Source: Saprospiraceae bacterium
Lineage (GTDB): Bacteria; Bacteroidota; Bacteroidia; Chitinophagales; Saprospiraceae
DNA: 37,826 nt
NCBI GenBank assembly: GCA_020848995.1
Contig: JADLHA010000045.1
Location: forward strand, 1 to 37,826
Direction: 5' to 3'
Positions 16,134-25,102 of the stretch are shown piece by piece. A program made the position numbers and the translations under genes. How positions within the stretch are numbered: the first letter of the stretch is position 1; every line of letters starts with the position of its first letter. The notes under the pieces are model-generated. The model saw nothing but the letters and a program-made list of their open reading frames with translations, was not told where the DNA came from and searched no databases.

Positions 16134-18632
16134 TTACCTGTTAATGGTAAAGGGGATTTGGTAAAGTCCTGTAGGTGAATTCAACTGAAGGTAATAGTTG
16201 CCATTTTTTAAAGAGGAGGTGTAAATGTTGTATGTGTTTTGGCCGGGTCGGGCATAATAGGTGTAACTGCGCAGACTCTTGCCATTTGCATCAAGTATTC
16301 TCACGGTGATCCGTGCAGAGGAGCTCGATTCATGCAGGTATTCAAAAGTAAGAACGCTTTGCGTTACAGGGTTCGGGTACAATTTGAGAACCGGATTTTG
16401 GGGTTTTGGGATATCGATGTCAACTGTGGGAGAATAGACAGACGATCCATCGATATGGACAGCCATTACGCGGTAATGGGCGGTTTCTGCTGAAGGTTTT
16501 ACCAGTTTAGCAAGGTATTGAAACGAGGGTAAGCCATTTCCTTTTGAAGGAATGGTTTGCATTTGGACAAAGCCCGCATCATCCAGGGCCTGTTCCACAA
16601 TGAAGTTTTTGCATCCTTGCTCTTTGAGTGTCGCAAAGGAAAACTCAATATCTGCATTATTGATTTCAGCATTCATCGCACCAAATTGGACAAAGCCGGC
16701 GAAGGGTTTTAGCATGCCAAAACCTATGGGGGCCAGTTTGTTCGTTTTGAATTCCAGCAGGTAGTTGCCGTCTCCAGCGTCTGTCACGCTGAAATGTGCC
16801 TGGTCGGCGTTGGATCCATACGTGTACGAGCAAAATGTTTTTTGGGTTGTGCCTCCCAAATGCATGCGTGGATCAGCGCTCCCTGGTGACTGTACCTGGT
16901 ATACAACAGCACGCTCCCATGGAAATGTTGTGCCATTGCCAGAAAGGTCTTCCAGATCCTTTGCAGAAACAGGTAGGAGTACATTGACATATTGACCGGT
17001 TGTCAGGGGGCCATTCAAATTCCAGAATCGGTTGGCGGCCAGAAGGATGCTGCCAGGGTAGAGTTCCTGTTTGTCGAGCTCAATAACTTGTCCCATATGC
17101 AGCGATTCGGTGGTGCCCAACTGAACCATGAGGCTTTCATCCGCAGGCGATCCGATATCATTGCCGAATTTTCGGATCCCAGCAACGTATATGTCATCAT
17201 TGGAAGCCGCGCTATGGTTATCAAAGTAATAGTGGGTGATTTCTCCTTCATCACAAGACACATTTGCTGTAATCGTTTCTCCAGCTTCTTCAGATGCGGA
17301 CTGTTGAGGACTTTGAGATTCCAGGCAAGAGGCTTGTTGTACACTGGTCCGGAGCAAGGCTCCAGGTTCGGGACCAAAACCCTTTAGAAAATCTATTCCC
17401 GGCATTGAGCTAAGATAACAATAGCTCATCATGGTCCCGGATGCGGGAATTCCCGGAGAGGCGCAACTTCCCTCAAGAGGAGCACAGTGGTCGAGAGCCC
17501 TATTTTTTTGAGGTCCCCAAGCACAGGCATGGGTATGCCTTGATCCAATCACATGCCCTAATTCATGGGTGGTGGAAAATACATCCCAGCTATAGGCCAT
17601 GCCGGATGTATAGGTGCCTGAAACATTCGCATAGGCATATGCATAAGATTTTAAACAAAGCGTATTGATGTATGCTTTACCCCCGAGGACTGCTTGTCCG
17701 TTTTTGGCATACCCGCATAGCAACAATCGGATAACATTCGCAGTGTTGGGATATTTTTTGCGAAAATATTCCAGATCTGCCGTTGAACTGCTGTGGCGAA
17801 AATAGTCTTCTGAAGTATGAATGTTCAATTGAGAAAGGGAAATGCGTATGCTTTCTCTTTGATATAACATATGAACTACGTTGAAGAGCCCTGTAGCATA
17901 ATTGCTGATTGCCTGGAGGTCCTTATTGAATTTTAGGTAAAGATCGTAGTCGATGTCCATCTCAATCTTCAAGGTTTTGCAATTGCCGTCAGACCGCTTT
18001 CCGATGTCCGGGGTATTCCCAAAATGATCATCCCAGTCGTTTGTGGAGCATGCTGCATTTACCGTTGGCCATTCAGTTGATTGCCCTTCAGAGAGGATAA
18101 GTTTCCCGGATTCATTGTATGCTAAATGTTCCGGAACCAGGTTAATGGTTTTTCCACCGGGAAATGCAAAGAGTCCATAGACCTGGTTGTCCTGAAATAA
18201 AGAGAAGGCTGCAATGCTATTCCGGTTGTTTCCATCAGTTGCCATAAAGTGCATTCCGCGGTCCAGTGTAGTTGTGCGCTGTCCGGTTTCATCAACCAGC
18301 GTTACCTTATATTCCGGCGCAAAAAAATCGCATGAAACGGGTTCAATTTTTGCAACATCAGGTGAGATGGACTGAAGCATTCCTATGTGACCCTTCATGA
18401 GTTGATCTGTGGCAAATTCGTAGAATCGAGGAGGTAACTTTACGGTGGTATTCAGTTCATGGTTATCCAGGTTTGTGCTTTCCTCAATTGCATTTTGAAC
18501 GAACTGCGATTGGGTTTCGGAAGGACCGGACTGGCTTAGTTTTGGTGCAGACGGGAAAGAGAGATGCTGACTGGAGAGATTGAATGACCACATGGTCGCC
18601 AGGGCATACGGGAACACGAGCAAATTGCGCAT
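16134..18632 (-). CDS. Secreted M12B-like zinc metalloprotease with T9SS sorting domain
   Basis: The 832-residue protein begins with a signal peptide (MRNLLVFPYALATMWSF). A propeptide-like region leads to a reprolysin/adamalysin-type catalytic domain with the metzincin zinc site HELGHVIGSRH (His356, Glu357, His360, His366). A cysteine-rich stretch and the Met-turn SGTMMSYC follow. A beta-rich region then leads to a C-terminal T9SS type A sorting domain (LKLYPNPVTQSVLTFEY ... YYLQLNSPTGLYQIPFTINR). It is therefore predicted to cross the outer membrane through the T9SS and act outside. The frame is open to 18671, but ATG 18632 directly precedes the signal peptide. Substrate unknown. Confidence 0.92.
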   Translation of the reverse strand: MRNLLVFPYALATMWSFNLSSQHLSFPSAPKLSQSGPSETQSQFVQNAIEESTNLDNHELNTTVKLPPRFYEFATDQLMKGHIGMLQSISPDVAKIEPVSCDFFAPEYKVTLVDETGQRTTTLDRGMHFMATDGNNRNSIAAFSLFQDNQVYGLFAFPGGKTINLVPEHLAYNESGKLILSEGQSTEWPTVNAACSTNDWDDHFGNTPDIGKRSDGNCKTLKIEMDIDYDLYLKFNKDLQAISNYATGLFNVVHMLYQRESIRISLSQLNIHTSEDYFRHSSSTADLEYFRKKYPNTANVIRLLLCGYAKNGQAVLGGKAYINTLCLKSYAYAYANVSGTYTSGMAYSWDVFSTTHELGHVIGSRHTHACAWGPQKNRALDHCAPLEGSCASPGIPASGTMMSYCYLSSMPGIDFLKGFGPEPGALLRTSVQQASCLESQSPQQSASEEAGETITANVSCDEGEITHYYFDNHSAASNDDIYVAGIRKFGNDIGSPADESLMVQLGTTESLHMGQVIELDKQELYPGSILLAANRFWNLNGPLTTGQYVNVLLPVSAKDLEDLSGNGTTFPWERAVVYQVQSPGSADPRMHLGGTTQKTFCSYTYGSNADQAHFSVTDAGDGNYLLEFKTNKLAPIGFGMLKPFAGFVQFGAMNAEINNADIEFSFATLKEQGCKNFIVEQALDDAGFVQMQTIPSKGNGLPSFQYLAKLVKPSAETAHYRVMAVHIDGSSVYSPTVDIDIPKPQNPVLKLYPNPVTQSVLTFEYLHESSSSARITVRILDANGKSLRSYTYYARPGQNTYNIYTSSLKNGNYYLQLNSPTGLYQIPFTINR

Positions 18633-18685
18633 GATATGTAATTTAGCGGTTCTCTGATCTGATCGCGGCATCAGATCATATTACA

Positions 18686-19537
18686 ATGTTTTTTAATAGG
18701 AGAATGGATCAAACACTGTGCCATTATTTGGAAAAACGCCTGGCCGGCACCTACGAGCCTAGAGAGATTTACGGCATGAGCAGGTATTTTGATGCGGAGT
18801 GTCGCCGAAGATCGGAGCTCAGTGGGGCAAATGTGAGCAATTGCAAAGAAATGGCCTGGGTCGACGAATGGATCGTCCGTTTGCTCGGGGGGGAACCCAT
18901 TCAATACATTTCAGGTTCTGCACCTTTTCACGAATTTGACCTCATTGTTCGACCCGGGGTCTTGATCCCCAGGCCCGAGACCGAGGAGTTGGCGCACCGG
19001 GTTCACACCGAAATGGGAGGAAAAAGGTGTTTGCACGTGATCGATGTAGGGACCGGTTCAGGCTGTATTGGAATTTATCTGAAGTCCCGCAATCCGAGCT
19101 GGCGAATTACCTGCATCGATATTTCTGAAACTGCAATCGGCTGTTCACGGGAAAACGCCCTTAAGTTTGCGCTCGAAATCGATTTTAGGTGTATTGACTT
19201 TAACCATTTTTTGCCGGAGCCCTTTGAAAAATGGGACGTGCTGGTGAGCAATCCTCCCTACATCAGTAAAAGCGAAGCTGGCAAGATGGATGCATCGGTG
19301 TTGCAGCACGAACCACATCAGGCGCTGTTCGCTCCTGATGCCGAAGGCCTGCATTTTTACAGGCTCATCGCCAAATTTGCCCACAAGCACATGCGGCCGG
19401 GTGGGAAGATTTTCGTTGAGATCAACCCAACTCACCTTGAGCAAACCTGTGGCGTATTCAGAGATGCGGGCTACGCACACCTGGTTTGTCTGGATGATCT
19501 GCAGGGCAGAACACGTATCCTTTGTATAAGCTGTTAA
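18686..19537 (+). CDS. prmC: Peptide chain release factor N5-glutamine methyltransferase
   Basis: PrmC methylates the GGQ glutamine of release factors RF1 and RF2. The 283-residue protein has the N-terminal helical domain (to about 85), the linking segment PIQYISGSAPFHEFDLIV, the substrate-contact motif LIPRPETEEL, the SAM-binding loop VGTGSGCIGI (121-130) and the catalytic NPPY (189-192). An alternative ATG at 18704 follows AGGAG immediately, but Shine-Dalgarno sites are rarely used in this phylum. It ends one base before the convergent BNR-protein gene. Confidence 0.94.
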   Translation: MFFNRRMDQTLCHYLEKRLAGTYEPREIYGMSRYFDAECRRRSELSGANVSNCKEMAWVDEWIVRLLGGEPIQYISGSAPFHEFDLIVRPGVLIPRPETEELAHRVHTEMGGKRCLHVIDVGTGSGCIGIYLKSRNPSWRITCIDISETAIGCSRENALKFALEIDFRCIDFNHFLPEPFEKWDVLVSNPPYISKSEAGKMDASVLQHEPHQALFAPDAEGLHFYRLIAKFAHKHMRPGGKIFVEINPTHLEQTCGVFRDAGYAHLVCLDDLQGRTRILCISC

Positions 19538-19538
19538 T

Positions 19539-21980
19539 TTAGGGTACGATAATCTTCTTAACCCAGTTTCTGACTTGTGGATGAAAGAGGAAGTGCAATC
19601 CTTTCGCGTTATTCGTTAGGTGTATTGCATTGCTTTCAATCGCGTATGCTTGGCATCTACCCATCAAATCACCGAATAAAAGCTGGGTGATTCCCGGTGG
19701 AGCAGGAAGACTCGCTATCTGTTTCCCCTCTGAATAAATGTAGAGTTGTTCGTTTCCGGCATTCGCTATGCAGTCCGTTGATGCAATTCGAGGTTCCGGA
19801 CGGTTACAGGAGAAGGCGCCATGACCATGGGTAAATAGAATTAACCTCCCAGTATGAGGATCAACATGGATATCGTACACTGAAACGACATCGTATGGAT
19901 GTGAATTGCTTTCTTCCCAGTTCCTGCCGGCGTCGAAGCTGACGAATAGTCCAAGGTCCGTGCCAACATAGAGCACTTCTGGTTTTTCCGGATCTGCGAG
20001 TATGCAATGACAGGTAATGTCCGGCAATGTGTTGCTATTCAGCGGATACCAGCTGGCCCCTGAGTCCATACTGGCAAATACAGCCCTGTTGGTCGCCAGG
20101 TAACATCGCCCATCTGACCAGGGAGAGAATGCAATGTCGCGGATAAACAGGTACTCATCGGGGAGCAATGCAAGGCGAAGTGTTTGGCCGTAGTCGCTGC
20201 TCAAATAGAGTTTTCCTATGCCCTGAACTGGATTGAAGCTTGCCACCATGATATCAGAGGGTGTGGTTGCATTCACTGCGATAGCCGTAATTTTCTCATC
20301 GGGTGATTCCAGAGAAGTCGAAAGCCAATTTTTGCCACCATCGAATGAACGGGAAAGGGTGTTTCCACCTGAATACAACAGCTGCCCCTTAGAATCGCCA
20401 AGCGCAAAGGGAGCTATAAATGCTGCCAGATCATTTGTCGGGATGAGCTCCTGCCAGGTATTTCCTTTGTCGGCACTCCTGTAAAGATTCTGGAATTGGC
20501 TTGCAACGAAAATAATGCGGTCGTCATTCGGGACGAACGCATTGAAGGTTCCGTCTCCCCAGTGAATTGATCGCCATTCACCCTGCTCGAAATATGCCGA
20601 TTTGTTGTCCTGCAGTCCGCCAATCATGGTGAAGGAAGCATGAGAAATGCTGCCTGTGTAAAACTGAGCACTCAGATACCCATCATTTGCGGGGAAGACA
20701 GTGCGGCAAAAATCGTCAGTTCGGTAGACTCCTCCGTCCGTTGCAAAATATACCTTGTCCGGGTCGAGCGGATTGGAAATGAGGTCGTGAAAATCTGCAT
20801 GGATCCGGATTTTTTGATGTACGAGGTTGATCAATTTATTGCCCGTTCCGCTGGAGTCGTAATACAGGTCAACCCCTCCGATTAACATCTTTTTCGGATC
20901 GTCGTCTTTAAGATGCAGGGACTTTGCATACCAGCCCTGGTAGCTGCACACATCCTTGGTGTTTGTATAATAGGAAGTTGTTTCGAAGTGATCGTCGGTG
21001 CGCAGAATTCCGATCGATCGGAACGCATCCGAAAAAGCTGCAACGACCCTGCCTGGCTTTCCCTTTGAAATATGTACCATGATGCGACCCTGGGCGTCAT
21101 TGGGTGCTGAACAGGGAATGCGTTCCCAATGCTGGCCACGGTCTCCTGTTTTATACAACCCGTAAAGTGGACTGGCTATCCCGCCAAGACCTGCATAGAG
21201 TATGCTTGGATTGTGGGGGTCTTGTGCCAAGTCGGCGACTACGGCAGGGGCCAGTAAATTTTGCCAGCTCAAGCCGCCATTTTCCGATCGCAACAGGCCG
21301 GAATTCGTCGCCAGGTAAATTCGACGTGTGTCGTGCGGGTCAATGACAATCTTCCAGATGCAGCTGTTTGGCCGATGGCTCCAGTCGAGCAGCAGGGTCC
21401 AATTCTTCCCGGCATCTGCAGATTTTAGGAGGCCCATTCCGCGACTTCCCCGCAAGGTGCGTGTAAGGATAGGGGAGCCTTCCTGCTCGAACGTGTAATT
21501 TTCTCCGGTTCCGGCGTAGATGATTTGCGGGTTCTCCGGGTCGATTGCAAGGGATGCAATGGCCATCACCGGGTATCCTGTAGGAATGTTCTCCCATGCG
21601 TCGGGCCCCAAACCGCCATGGCGCGACCTCCATAAACCCGACCCGGCAGATCCCATCCAGATCGTTCCTGTGTCAGAGGGGTGGATGGTAAGGCAAAGAC
21701 TCCGTCCAGCAATCTGACTGGGGCCAAGGGACTCCCATTCCCCGGAAAAATGTCTCGGATTGGGATTGCCAATAAGGCTTTTTGATGTAACAAACCATCG
21801 GTAAAATGGGTCGTCTGCCGGAGTGGATTCATACCATGACCGATATGCCAATGCATGAAAGGAAGCAGAGGCTCCTTTGGGCTCTTTAGGGGGGAGGCAA
21901 GCCGATGCCAACAATGTAATTGCAGTGAACCCCAAAAAGATGTGCTGCAACCCGGATTTTGATTCACACATGGAGCGCAT
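19539..21980 (-). CDS. Exported VPS10/BNR-repeat beta-propeller protein
   Basis: The 813-residue protein carries repeated Asp-box/BNR motifs of the form S-x-D-x-G-x-x-W (SADAGKNW, SENGGLSW, TGDRGQHW, SADKGNTW, SFDGGKNW, SSDYGQT, SMDSGASW, SFDAGRNW). It opens with SLGPSQIAGRSLCLTIHPSD, together the sortilin/VPS10-like propeller of the glycoside-hydrolase/BNR class. The signal ends LLASACLPP, which can be read as a weak lipobox (Ala at -3) or as a signal peptidase I site (ASA). The C-terminus (KGLHFLFHPQVRNWVKKIIVP, read as two parts) resembles a T9SS sorting domain end. No catalytic residues are recognised. It is the last gene of an operon with Hsp70 and SUI1 genes. Confidence 0.88.
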   Translation of the reverse strand: MRSMCESKSGLQHIFLGFTAITLLASACLPPKEPKGASASFHALAYRSWYESTPADDPFYRWFVTSKSLIGNPNPRHFSGEWESLGPSQIAGRSLCLTIHPSDTGTIWMGSAGSGLWRSRHGGLGPDAWENIPTGYPVMAIASLAIDPENPQIIYAGTGENYTFEQEGSPILTRTLRGSRGMGLLKSADAGKNWTLLLDWSHRPNSCIWKIVIDPHDTRRIYLATNSGLLRSENGGLSWQNLLAPAVVADLAQDPHNPSILYAGLGGIASPLYGLYKTGDRGQHWERIPCSAPNDAQGRIMVHISKGKPGRVVAAFSDAFRSIGILRTDDHFETTSYYTNTKDVCSYQGWYAKSLHLKDDDPKKMLIGGVDLYYDSSGTGNKLINLVHQKIRIHADFHDLISNPLDPDKVYFATDGGVYRTDDFCRTVFPANDGYLSAQFYTGSISHASFTMIGGLQDNKSAYFEQGEWRSIHWGDGTFNAFVPNDDRIIFVASQFQNLYRSADKGNTWQELIPTNDLAAFIAPFALGDSKGQLLYSGGNTLSRSFDGGKNWLSTSLESPDEKITAIAVNATTPSDIMVASFNPVQGIGKLYLSSDYGQTLRLALLPDEYLFIRDIAFSPWSDGRCYLATNRAVFASMDSGASWYPLNSNTLPDITCHCILADPEKPEVLYVGTDLGLFVSFDAGRNWEESNSHPYDVVSVYDIHVDPHTGRLILFTHGHGAFSCNRPEPRIASTDCIANAGNEQLYIYSEGKQIASLPAPPGITQLLFGDLMGRCQAYAIESNAIHLTNNAKGLHFLFHPQVRNWVKKIIVP

Positions 21981-21983
21981 GGA

Positions 21984-22346
21984 TTATCCCCCGCTTCGCT
22001 TGGTGTCAGGATACCCATTGCCTTTAAGCCAAAGGATGAGCTTTTCTGTACAGTCGCCCTGGAGGATGATTTCGCCATCCTTGGCTGAGCCCCCGACACC
22101 GCATTTTTGCTTCAAAGTCCGAGCCAGTCCCTGAAGTGTTTCGTCCGGACATTCAAATCCTCGGGCGACGCTTGCCAGTTTGCCACCCTTCAGTCGAATG
22201 AGATGCACCCTAATTCGCTGAGGGATGGAGTTCTTTTGAGAAGACGGTGGGGAATCAAAAATTGATCCAATGCCCTCATTCGACGTGTCGTTGGTCGAAT
22301 AAACCATTGAGAAGTCTCCCGATGACATCCGCCTGGATTTTTTCAT
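21984..22346 (-). CDS. SUI1/YciH family translation initiation factor homologue
   Basis: The 120-residue protein has a variable, Ser-rich first 40 residues and then an eIF1/SUI1 fold: IRVHLIRLKGGKLASVARGF, followed by LARTLKQKCGVGGSAKDGEI and ILWLKGNGYPDTKRSGG. The KCGVGGSAKDGEI loop is diagnostic. The bacterial homologue YciH is thought to influence start-site fidelity under stress, but its role is not settled. It lies 4 bases after the Hsp70 gene and 3 bases before the BNR-protein gene, so the three are co-transcribed. Confidence 0.93.
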   Translation of the reverse strand: MKKSRRMSSGDFSMVYSTNDTSNEGIGSIFDSPPSSQKNSIPQRIRVHLIRLKGGKLASVARGFECPDETLQGLARTLKQKCGVGGSAKDGEIILQGDCTEKLILWLKGNGYPDTKRSGG

Positions 22347-22350
22347 GGAG

Positions 22351-24204
22351 CTAAGTTAAACGGTCGACCTGACTTCCTCCTAGAGACTGCTGAATTTGTA
22401 TGTCCATAACCTTGTGGGCAATGGAAGCGGTTGCCTGATTAAAGGCTTCTATGGCATGTTGCAGAGCCTCTGCATCTGCTGATCCGGACAAGGAATCCAT
22501 TGCAGCTAATTTTTGAGAAATGAGTTGAACTTCTTCAGGGAGCAGCAGGGCTTGGTTGTTTTGTAAGAATTTTCTGGCGTTTTGGTTGATATAGGCAGCT
22601 TCGTTTCGGGCATCGATCAGCACTTTGTTTTTCATGTCGGAATCGGCGAATTGCACCGACTCTTTCAACCTGGAAATAATTTCCTCCTGACCAAGTTTAA
22701 ACGCTGACCGGATTTCTATTTCCTGTTCCTGGTTGCTACGGAGTTCCCTGGCTTTGGCCGACAGGATTCCGTCGACATCGATCGAAAATACGAGTTCGAT
22801 TCGGGGAAGACCTGCCGGCATGGGTGGAATCCCTTTAAGAAAAAACTCGCCAAGCAACAAATTGTCTTTTACCAATTCGCGCTCCCCCTGATAAACTGAA
22901 ATGCGGATATTGCGCTGGCCGTCGCGACTCGTAGTGTATTGTTTGGCGAGACGTAGCGGAAGTTTTGAATTTCGGGGGATGATGGTGTCCATCAGTCCGC
23001 CCATGGTTTCTATTCCAATGCTCAATGGGGTAACGTCCAGTAAGAGGAAGTCCTTGCGGTTTCCGGACAAGATATCTGCCTGCACGGCGGCTCCCATAGC
23101 AACAACCTGTTCCGGATGAAGCGCATCGTAGAGGTGAATTCCAAATTCATTGTACAAACGCTTTTTAACCAAAAGCAGCCTCGTGGAACCTCCGACGAGC
23201 ACGATCTCGTTGAGTTCTTTTTCATTGATTCCACTGTCCTTCATTGCAATTTTGCAGCATTGAATAGACTTCTCTATAAATGGTCCGGCGAGCTCGTCCA
23301 ATTCCGTGCGCGTCAGATTGAGCAACAGGCTGCGAAATGGAATTTCGCATTTGGTGTCCTCACTCAAACGCATTTTCGCATTTTCAGCGGCAACGCGAAG
23401 CTCTCCAAGGGTTTGCTGATCCTCCTGAATTGCATATCGGCGGATCCAATGACGGCAAATGGCCAGGTCGATGTCGTCACCACCAAGAAAATTGTCTCCG
23501 TGTGAAGCCAGCACATCAAAAATGCCGTCTTCAATTCGCAATATGGATACGTCGAAAGTTCCTCCTCCGAGATCGTAAACCATCACTGTTTTAGCTTCCT
23601 CTCTGCGCAAACCAATGCCATAGGCCATACTGGCAGCAGTTGGTTCATTGATGATGCGCAAGACCTCAAACCCGGCAAGTTCTCCGGCCTGTCGCGTTGC
23701 CTGACGTTGGGCATCGGAAAAATAGGCAGGAACCGTAATGACCGCTTTTCGGATTTCCTGGCGCATCAGAAAGGATGCCTGATCCTTGAGGTCTTTGAGG
23801 ATGTAGGAAGACAATTCCACAGGAGAATAAACGCGCTCGTCGATGACAATGTCGAGAATGCCAGAATCAGGACGGGATATGACGGTGTAGGGCAATTTCC
23901 TCTGTTCTTCAGTAAGATCGGCGGCCGTCCGGCCCATGAGCCGTTTGACGGAATATACGGTCGATTGTGGGTTGGAGACTAAACGGGCTTTTGCGGCATG
24001 TCCTACGACTATACCCCCTCCGATGTCAAAATGGATGGCAGAAGGCAGGATGCCGTTGGACGCATGACCTACGGGAATAATGCGGGGTTGGTCACCATCG
24101 ACATAAGCGATCATGCTGTTGGTTGTACCCAGGTCAATCCCTACGATGATTTCCCTTTGATCAGTGATCTTACCTGTCTTGATGTCGATTGGAATGCGCG
24201 CCAT
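22351..24204 (-). CDS. Hsp70 chaperone, HscA/DnaK family
   Basis: The 617-residue protein carries the complete Hsp70 ATPase domain: GIDLGTTNS (22-30), NEPTAASMAYG, VYDLGGGTFDVS and VLVGGSTRLLLVK. The linker region LLLDVTPLSIGIETMGG is followed by the substrate-binding domain. The length and the N-terminal extension MARIPIDIKTGKI match the HscA-like proteins of Bacteroidota that assist Fe-S cluster assembly more than DnaK (about 640). It also lacks the long acidic DnaK tail. No isc genes are adjacent, so the HscA assignment is an inference. Upstream, TAAGTTTA at 24226-24233 on the minus strand is a near-consensus -7 element. Confidence 0.93.
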   Translation of the reverse strand: MARIPIDIKTGKITDQREIIVGIDLGTTNSMIAYVDGDQPRIIPVGHASNGILPSAIHFDIGGGIVVGHAAKARLVSNPQSTVYSVKRLMGRTAADLTEEQRKLPYTVISRPDSGILDIVIDERVYSPVELSSYILKDLKDQASFLMRQEIRKAVITVPAYFSDAQRQATRQAGELAGFEVLRIINEPTAASMAYGIGLRREEAKTVMVYDLGGGTFDVSILRIEDGIFDVLASHGDNFLGGDDIDLAICRHWIRRYAIQEDQQTLGELRVAAENAKMRLSEDTKCEIPFRSLLLNLTRTELDELAGPFIEKSIQCCKIAMKDSGINEKELNEIVLVGGSTRLLLVKKRLYNEFGIHLYDALHPEQVVAMGAAVQADILSGNRKDFLLLDVTPLSIGIETMGGLMDTIIPRNSKLPLRLAKQYTTSRDGQRNIRISVYQGERELVKDNLLLGEFFLKGIPPMPAGLPRIELVFSIDVDGILSAKARELRSNQEQEIEIRSAFKLGQEEIISRLKESVQFADSDMKNKVLIDARNEAAYINQNARKFLQNNQALLLPEEVQLISQKLAAMDSLSGSADAEALQHAIEAFNQATASIAHKVMDIQIQQSLGGSQVDRLT

Positions 24205-24258
24205 AGTTCCGTTATCCCACTGGGGTAAACTTAATATTTATCTGATTGTTCAGGCTTT

Positions 24259-25062
24259 ATGAAAAATGCGGGCAAAAATAAGGCGAATGTGCTTTTTATT
24301 GTGCTTTCGGCCCTTTTCATCACCAATGCGCTAATAGCGGAGTTCATCGGGGTCAAGATTTTTAGCCTTGAGAAAAGTCTTGGGTTTGAGCCGGTTTCAT
24401 TCAGCTTTTTTGGACAAGAGGGGCTGAGTTTCCAATTGACGGCTGGAGTGTTGATTTGGCCTGTTGTCTTTGTTCTTACCGATGTGGTCAATGAATACTT
24501 TGGCAGGAAGGGGGTTATCCGCTTGTCTTACCTGGCCATAGCCATGATTGCATATGCCTTTCTTGCAGTATTTCTGGCAATGCGTTTGGCTCCGGCGGAT
24601 TTTTGGATCCACGCCCACCTCGATTTTGCTCAAGATGGCCTTGCCCGAGAACAACTGCGCGGTGAGGTTGGCAACTACAATACGGCTTTTCAGCTCGTTT
24701 TCGGTCAGGGGCTGAAGATCATTTTTGCCTCCCTGGTGGCTTTTTTTGTTGGTCAGGTTCTGGATGCCACCGTATTCCGTAGAATTAAGGGAATCACTGG
24801 GGAGCAAGGCATATGGTTACGTGCCACGGGGTCTACGCTCATCTCTCAATTTTTCGATAGTTTCATCGTACTGTTCATTGCTTTTTATTATGGTGCGAAC
24901 TGGCCAATTCAAAAGGTGTTGGCAATTGGAACCATGAACTACATTTATAAATTCAGCATGGCAATATTGCTTACCCCGGCCTTGTACCTGATTCATTGGA
25001 TGATCCGGAAATACCTGGGGGAGGTTTTATCTGCCAAATTGCGGTCCGGCGCTATGGGATAG
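24259..25062 (+). CDS. yhhQ: Queuosine precursor transporter (YhhQ family)
   Basis: This inner-membrane protein of 267 residues has about six hydrophobic helices. It carries the family signature VVFVLTDVVNEYFGRKGV and the later helix ATGSTLISQFFDSFIVLFIAFY. YhhQ proteins import the queuosine precursors preQ0/preQ1 for tRNA modification. The upstream gap is only 54 bases and shows no convincing preQ1 riboswitch fold. It is divergent from the Hsp70 operon. Confidence 0.92.
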   Translation: MKNAGKNKANVLFIVLSALFITNALIAEFIGVKIFSLEKSLGFEPVSFSFFGQEGLSFQLTAGVLIWPVVFVLTDVVNEYFGRKGVIRLSYLAIAMIAYAFLAVFLAMRLAPADFWIHAHLDFAQDGLAREQLRGEVGNYNTAFQLVFGQGLKIIFASLVAFFVGQVLDATVFRRIKGITGEQGIWLRATGSTLISQFFDSFIVLFIAFYYGANWPIQKVLAIGTMNYIYKFSMAILLTPALYLIHWMIRKYLGEVLSAKLRSGAMG

Positions 25063-25090
25063 AAGCCCGCCCACATATTCCCCCTTTCAT

Positions 25091-25098
25091 TAACTTTG
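25091..25098 (+). promoter_or_regulatory. TAnnTTTG -7 promoter element for CtlX-like gene
   Basis: TAACTTTG is a perfect match and ends only 4 bases before ATG 25103, predicting a leaderless transcript. If a leader is required, the start would be Met12 at 25136. Confidence 0.6.
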
Positions 25099-25102
25099 CT
25101 CG

